DNA from: Methanobrevibacter sp.
GTDB taxonomy: Archaea; Methanobacteriota; Methanobacteria; Methanobacteriales; Methanobacteriaceae
Direction of reading: 5' to 3'
Assembly: GCA_017434555.1 (NCBI GenBank)
Contig: JAFRFB010000033.1
Location: 16,449 to 80,448, forward strand
DNA: 64,000 nucleotides
In this document: piece by piece, positions 62,091 to 64,000 of the stretch
How the letters are laid out: each line of letters opens with the position of its first letter
How positions within the stretch are numbered: position 1 is the first letter of the stretch
Made by a program: the position numbers and the translations under genes
The notes under the pieces: model-generated
Database searches by the model: none
Told to the model about the DNA's origin: nothing
What the model saw: the letters and a program-made list of their open reading frames with translations, nothing else

Positions 62091-62362
62091 GGTTTCATCC
62101 TCCTTTTTTTATGTTTTTTAGATTTTGGTTTTGATACAAATAGTTTTTCACCATAATTACTCTTGATTTCATCCAAATTAGCGGACTTAAATAAACGAAT
62201 TGAGATGTATGGCTGTTTAGTAGGCCCAAAAACATAGCTTACCTTCCCAATCTTATTGTTATTGCTGTCAAATACAATCCCACCACTGGTTGGTGTTTGG
62301 GAGGATCTTGCTATTAATTTACCAGAGTTTGCAACATGCAAACTATTTCCTAAAAATTTCAT
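62075..62362 (-). CDS. gar1: H/ACA ribonucleoprotein component Gar1
   Basis: Gar1 is part of the H/ACA box complex that guides pseudouridylation of RNA. The 95-residue protein has the Gar1/Naf1 beta-barrel ([54 protein letters not shown]) and a Lys/Arg-rich tail ([18 protein letters not shown]) typical of RNA-binding proteins. The last 16 bp of the gene lie over the tfb start in another frame, so they are co-transcribed; the gar1-tfb pair is common in archaea. Confidence 0.92.
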   Translation of the reverse strand: MKFLGNSLHVANSGKLIARSSQTPTSGGIVFDSNNNKIGKVSYVFGPTKQPYISIRLFKSANLDEIKSNYGEKLFVSKPKSKKHKKRRMKPRQKK

Positions 62363-62476
62363 ATAATCAAACTAAAAATTAAATCTGTATCGCTAATATA
62401 TTTAGAACATTCTAATATATAAAGGTATCGATATATTTATATATAAAATATTTACTTATTTAAATAATTTTATATT

Positions 62477-63214
62477 TTATTTTAATCCAACAACATGTGA
62501 TAATGACATACCGGAATTCAACATGTCAGTTATATTTTTCTCCTTGAGTTTTATCTCAAATGTCTTTTCCATAACTGAAGTAAAGAATTCTTTTGGAATA
62601 ATTACAACACCAGTTTCATCACCATATAAAAAGTCGCCCGGAGAGATTTTAACTGACTCCAATTCCAAATCTACGTTAATCTCACCCAAACCTAAAGCCT
62701 TACCTGCATTAGGCCTGTATCCGCAAGCAAAAATAGGATAATCCATTGTCAACAATGCATCCAAATCACGTACACAGCCATAAACAAGTGTCGCTTTAAT
62801 GCCTGCGTTTTTAGCACAGGTTGATGCGAGTTCTCCCCAGATTGCAGCATCCATATCACTGGTTTCAACAAGCAACACATCACCTTCATCTGCCTCATCC
62901 ATAGCCAGTGTGATTGTTCCCCAGTCATCGCTGTCGGTTTTGGAAGTGGTTATTTTACCCCAAGCTTTTAAATTGTTTATTGATTTTAAATTATACAACA
63001 CACCAGATCTGTGAGCTATTTCATTGAAAGCGTCTGAAATCTGACATGATGAAACATTATCTAAAAATGAGTTCAAATTTATGTAGTTTTTATAATTTTT
63101 TCCATTATATGTCAAATCATCAATTGAAATATTATCTAAAGATATATCTTCAAATTTCACTTTCTTATTTAAATCTTTTTTGTTATTTAATAAATCCTGA
63201 GGCTTTATTGACAT
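62477..63214 (-). CDS. RraA-like/aldolase family protein
   Basis: The 245-residue protein contains the RraA/HMG-aldolase-like fold: GDVLLVETSDMDAAIWGELASTCAKNAGIKATLVYGCVRDLDALLTMDYPIFACGYRPNAG, and the strand GDFLYGDETGVVIIP. An N-terminal extension of about 70 residues has NISIDDLTYNGKNY. Members include HMG/CHA aldolases and RNase E regulators; neither substrate is expected in this organism, so it is called only by family. The start is at 63214. Confidence 0.78.
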   Translation of the reverse strand: MSIKPQDLLNNKKDLNKKVKFEDISLDNISIDDLTYNGKNYKNYINLNSFLDNVSSCQISDAFNEIAHRSGVLYNLKSINNLKAWGKITTSKTDSDDWGTITLAMDEADEGDVLLVETSDMDAAIWGELASTCAKNAGIKATLVYGCVRDLDALLTMDYPIFACGYRPNAGKALGLGEINVDLELESVKISPGDFLYGDETGVVIIPKEFFTSVMEKTFEIKLKEKNITDMLNSGMSLSHVVGLK

Positions 63215-63348
63215 TAAATCACCATATTGTCTTCAACTAAATATCTGTAAAGGGAACAATAAAAAAATTTCTATAGTTAAATATTACAGCAAGAAATCTA
63301 GCATAACTTGCGGCATCAGGGAAAAATAATTAAGAGATAATTTCAGTC

Positions 63349-63807
63349 TCAAATATCCCTTTTTTCATTCATTTCAATAGATTTAATTGTTAATCTCTTA
63401 AAGATTTCCAGGAATTCCGGATCAACTTCGTCTAAACCTAATTCCTTTTCCCATCGTTCATTAATTTCTTTCATTACTGGAATGAGCTCTTCACCTTTTT
63501 TGGTTAACCTTAAAGAGTAATAACGTTTATCTTCAGGCAATTTCTCACGTGTGAGATAACCTTCTGATTCCAATTTTGTAATTGCCTTGGTTATTGCCCC
63601 TTTGGTCAAGATTAAATCATCGGCCAAATCCTTTTGGTTAATGTTCTCGTTTTCATAAATTTTGAAAATGCAGAATACCTGAATTAAACTTATGTTATAC
63701 TTTGAAAATTCATAATTCAGATAGTTTTTGTGATTTTTGTGAAAAACATATAATGTATCTGCAAAATGTTTGGATTCCTTAAATGTTAGATTATTTTCAG
63801 ATTTCAT
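63349..63807 (-). CDS. MarR-family transcriptional regulator
   Basis: The 152-residue protein has the winged-helix pattern of MarR dimers: dimerisation helices at both ends (residues 10-35 and 110-150), QKDLADDLILTKGAITKAITKLESEGYLTREKLPEDKRYYSLRLTKKGEEL in the middle (recognition helix KGAITKAITKL, wing DKRYYSLRLT). The ligand and target are unknown. It is the only regulator near the RraA-like gene, from which it is separated by 134 bp on the same strand. Confidence 0.86.
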   Translation of the reverse strand: MKSENNLTFKESKHFADTLYVFHKNHKNYLNYEFSKYNISLIQVFCIFKIYENENINQKDLADDLILTKGAITKAITKLESEGYLTREKLPEDKRYYSLRLTKKGEELIPVMKEINERWEKELGLDEVDPEFLEIFKRLTIKSIEMNEKRDI

Positions 63808-63902
63808 TATTCATATATTTCTATTTATAAATATAAAATTTTTTTGTAAAAGCATTCACGGGTGTCCGCCAAAATTAAATTCTGGTCGATAACCGATTTT
63901 GA

Positions 63903-64000
63903 TTAGAATATTGTTGCTGTGAGTTGTAATTGATTTTTAATAGATGTGCTTTCACAGAAATCTTCTAAATCTTCTGTTGTATTTTCTATTTCTTGTTTTA
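63903..64000 (-). CDS. 3' end of an unidentified gene at the right edge
   Basis: An open frame enters the window from the right and stops with TAA at 63903-63905 (ends CESTSIKNQLQLTATIF). The 32 visible residues are not recognisable. Beyond the stop the sequence (TCAAAATCGGTTATCGACCAG to GGCGGACACCCGTGAATGC, near 63855-63900) differs in base composition from its neighbours and could be the end of an insertion sequence. Confidence 0.35.
   Translation of the reverse strand, partial: KQEIENTTEDLEDFCESTSIKNQLQLTATIF

Noticed and set aside
62090..62099. ATG of GGAGGATG as the tfb start
   Set aside because: It is in the gar1 frame and stops after seven codons. It also touches the AGGAGG with no spacing.
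1..64000. tRNA or rRNA genes
   Set aside because: No GC-rich cloverleaf-like segment or conserved TTCGA-type loop was seen in any gap.

Overview
The window is chromosomal DNA of a methanogenic archaeon of the order Methanobacteriales, most likely a Methanobrevibacter or close relative. This rests on the very low G+C, GGTGAT-type ribosome binding sites, archaeal genes (TFB, Gar1, nascent polypeptide-associated complex, archaeal SepF, archaeal-type glycyl-tRNA synthetase, 2-phosphoglycerate kinase, ZPR1-type zinc finger, thiol:fumarate reductase subunit B) and a giant adhesin-like surface protein with DUF11 repeats. No rRNA, tRNA or CRISPR array was seen.

Layout. 0-5.8 kb: edge of a HEAT-repeat gene, a LeuB-type dehydrogenase with an acyl-CoA synthetase, argB, a small protein, a DUF998 membrane protein and a SAP-domain protein. 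6-8 kb: three tandem paralogues that look like decaying PD-(D/E)XK (Rpn-like) proteins. 8-10.3 kb: a methyltransferase with TarI and TarJ, the CDP-ribitol pathway known from Gram-positive teichoic acid synthesis. 10.5-15.7 kb: a minus-strand run of NAC, Icc/CpdA-like phosphodiesterase, NYN nuclease, class III cyclase-like membrane protein, small membrane protein and argJ. 15.7-18.7 kb: two ferredoxin-tailed aldo/keto reductases and tag. 18.8-21.7 kb: molybdate transporter modABC with a repeated upstream operator candidate. 22-27 kb: FMN-binding protein, carboxymuconolactone decarboxylase-like protein, small protein, MFS transporter, and a sodium:solute symporter with a tiny accessory subunit. 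27-32 kb: PaaK-like ligase plus ACT protein, and iorAB on the other strand, an aryl-acid module. 32-37.5 kb: a plus-strand run of tfrB, RNA methyltransferase, ferredoxin-like protein, dcd and glyS. 37.5-43.3 kb: a FilR1-type regulator, a TatD-like hydrolase, sepF with a DUF1611 gene, 2-phosphoglycerate kinase with ZPR1, and a histone-fold-like acidic protein. 43.8-53.5 kb: the 2695-residue adhesin-like protein and a divergent exported protein. 53.5-64 kb: aquaporin, pyrH, a second TatD protein, zinc-ribbon, two YbjQ-like genes, TauE, a multi-pass protein, a two-domain glycosyltransferase, tfb-gar1, an RraA-like protein, a MarR regulator and the edge of another gene.

The points most worth following are: (1) tfb has no ATG, GTG or TTG that would include its first zinc-ribbon CxxC pair, but has an ACG 8 nt behind a perfect AGGAGG; (2) a cyclase-like protein, a Regnase-like NYN nuclease and a cyclic-nucleotide-phosphodiesterase-like enzyme lie together in one transcription unit; (3) a promoter bracketed by two DtxR-like palindromes in a convergent gap with no gene suggests a metal-regulated small RNA; (4) three GTACA-N4-TGTAC operators lie between the symporter and the PaaK-like gene; (5) an 8-residue leader ORF followed by a 12-bp hairpin precedes the carboxymuconolactone decarboxylase-like gene. 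All assignments come from reading the sequence and recalled family motifs; no database search was possible.
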